Source: Hirudo medicinalis
Taxonomy: Eukaryota; Annelida; Clitellata; Hirudinida; Hirudinidae
Reading direction: 5' to 3'
DNA: 21,793 nucleotides
NCBI GenBank assembly: GCA_011800805.1
Contig: MPNW01000026.1
Location: forward strand, 292,194-313,986
This document shows, in pieces, positions 20,186 through 21,793 of the stretch; the first letter of the stretch is position 1; each line of letters begins with the position of its first letter. The notes beneath the pieces are model-generated. The model was not told the origin of the DNA and ran no database searches. It was given only the letters and a program-made list of their open reading frames with translations. The position numbers and the translations under genes are program-made.

Positions 20186-20780
20186 TATTTAGGTAACGAT
20201 AAAGACTCCAGCCAGTAAAAATAATAATTATTATTAATATATTTATTATATAATAATATTTATTAAAATAATAAAATAATTAAAACCATTATGAGCCCAC
20301 AATAAGTTACGTAGTTAAAACGGCGAAACACCACGTCGAAAGGTTGCTTGCAAATGAAGCAGGAAATAATGAAATGATTGCCACAAACAAGTCGAAATGA
20401 AAGCCATGGGCAACTGCAATGTAACCTCTTGATAACTTTAGCATTTGCATGATATTAAGTTTTATAATAATTCAGTACATAACTACTAAATAATGTAGGT
20501 AAATAATAAGTTATCAAACAACGTGTCATGTGATATGATGATGTCAAAAGTCTTTTTGATAGATGCGAGAATATAACAGATTCGAAAGATATTTTGTTTG
20601 TGTTTTTGATTCTGGAATTTATTACAATTAATTAATTAATTGATATATATTAATTATTTGAAAAGTATAATAAGTAATCGATTGTCAATTAATTCAGAGA
20701 CATTTCCACTTCTTTTAAATTATGCTGACCAAGAGTTTATTTACAGTTCACGATTGTTTCTTATTGTATGAACGGGTGTC
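20186..20780. other. AT-rich non-coding stretch
   Basis: Includes a nearly pure AT tract at 20219-20292 and a (TTAA)-rich patch at 20628-20660. No gene, RNA or element is recognised. It could hold the promoter of a gene starting at 20185, but no core motif is compelling. Confidence 0.4.
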
Positions 20781-20781
20781 A

Positions 20782-20845
20782 TTAATAATTATTTGTTATT
20801 ATGAACAAGTGGACAAGCACAATATTGTTAATAATTATTTGTTAT
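20782..20845. repeat. 18-bp direct repeat, two copies
   Basis: ttaataattatttgttat occurs exactly at 20782-20799 and 20828-20845 (46-bp period), with partly similar flanks. No element boundaries are visible around it. Confidence 0.8.
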
Positions 20846-20870
20846 CAAACATCAAACATTAAACAACAAT

Positions 20871-20900
20871 TAAAAATCATTAAAAATCATTAAAAATCAT
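20871..20900. repeat. Decamer tandem repeat (TAAAAATCAT)3
   Basis: Three exact adjacent copies followed by a partial fourth (taaa). Simple minisatellite in AT-rich DNA. Confidence 0.9.
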
Positions 20901-21470
20901 TAAACAAATATTATTCAAAATAAATGAATAAATCAAATTGATTTAATTTGAAATAAAAAATGAATTAAAAATATTTGTGGAAAAATATCGCACAAATATG
21001 ATAAACAATTTATTGAATTAATAAATCACAATTATTTGGATCAACGCTTCCTCATGCAATGTTAAGGATCCGAATTCAAGCTCCATTTTCATCTCCGGAA
21101 ACCATTTTTCATTTGTTTAAAAATCTTTCAAAAACAATTCGAATATTTTTGCAATAAATGTCTTTTCAATATTTATTGTTTAAATGCTTTTATTTTAATT
21201 TGCGTCGTGATCGTTAAACATTACTTCGTGGAGGATGCAACGAACGGCTGCTGAACGTGTTGGAGCAAAAATTGAAGCCACAAATCAAAGCTTAAAACAA
21301 TTAGGGGTGCCATGTCGTGTTCGTTAGCGTGTTGAGGAGTCAATATGCACATCGGATGACTCATTATTACACTTTCATAAATAATGAATAATAAATAATG
21401 CTGGGAATGCAAGCAATAATTATAATATAATTATATTCTGCCACCTCCCAGAAACATAACAAATATATAA
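20901..21470. other. AT-rich stretch with no recognisable gene
   Basis: No coding frame, RNA or element is recognised on either strand. The minus-strand frame at 21221-21412 has no identifiable domain. Confidence 0.45.

Positions 21471-21500
<30 letters not shown>
21471..21500. repeat. Hexamer microsatellite (GTATAT)5
   Basis: Five exact tandem copies of gtatat. Confidence 0.95.
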
Positions 21501-21501
<1 letters not shown>

Positions 21502-21552
21502 CTCATAATTCGAACATTTCTGTTCGCTTAAATAATCCATGATATAAACCTC

Positions 21553-21620
21553 TGATGATGATGATGATTATTATTATTATTATTATTATTAATATTATTA
21601 TTATTATTATTATTATTATT
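21553..21620. repeat. Trinucleotide microsatellite (ATG)n to (ATT)n
   Basis: Short run of atg triplets changing into a longer run of att triplets with one aat interruption. Confidence 0.93.
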
Positions 21621-21647
21621 TAATTATTCACTACGCATATCGGATGA

Positions 21648-21696
21648 ATCATCATCATTATCATTGTCATCGTCGTCGTCGTCGTCGTCGTCATCG

Positions 21697-21793
<97 letters not shown>
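21648..21793. repeat. Trinucleotide microsatellite (ATC/GTC)n running off the window
   Basis: Mixed atc/gtc triplets (to about 21702) followed by pure (atc)n to the last base. The true length is unknown because the window stops inside the tract. Confidence 0.97.

Overview
The window is AT-rich nuclear DNA from an animal, most likely an invertebrate with a fairly compact genome. It carries three spliced genes that are recognisable as animal families: an RNF14-type RBR ubiquitin ligase, the deacetylase SIRT1, and the multi-PDZ scaffold GRIP. Most introns are 53-98 bp with GT-AG ends, far shorter than in vertebrates. The phylum cannot be read from the sequence.

Layout. 1-2194 is a nest of dead transposons: a decayed LINE reverse transcriptase (167-1442) split by a 328-bp solo LTR (212-539, 5-bp target duplication), then a 5'-truncated hAT transposase with its 3' terminal inverted repeat (1443-2194). 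2203-3543 shows no gene. The RNF14-like gene runs on the minus strand (3544-5553, seven coding exons, about 389 residues). 5554-7454 is the divergent intergenic region between RNF14 and SIRT1. It holds an orphan exon-like frame, two C-rich repeat modules and a complete 199-bp hAT-type MITE with a perfect 8-bp duplication. SIRT1 lies on the plus strand (7455-10542, ten coding exons, 627 residues, all junctions in phase). GRIP lies on the minus strand (10746-17250, nine exons, 901 residues, 5' incomplete), tail-to-tail with SIRT1, with poly(A) signals placed so that the two 3' UTRs overlap.

17251-21793 is upstream of the recognised GRIP exons. It holds an open minus-strand frame with one internal TGA that may be a degenerate PDZ1 (17674-18024), possible 5' exons (19407-20185), a 14-bp tandem repeat and several microsatellites. 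The window ends inside an (ATC)n tract.

The three genes belong to unrelated processes: ubiquitin transfer, NAD-dependent deacetylation and synaptic or junctional scaffolding. I see no operon or pathway linkage. The most informative points are a GRIP that appears to lack PDZ4-PDZ5, the module that binds AMPA-receptor tails in vertebrates; an intron in the same phase and place in three of its PDZ domains; an RNF14 last junction that keeps frame only with a non-GT donor or a one-base change; and a LINE reading frame that continues across the solo-LTR insertion.
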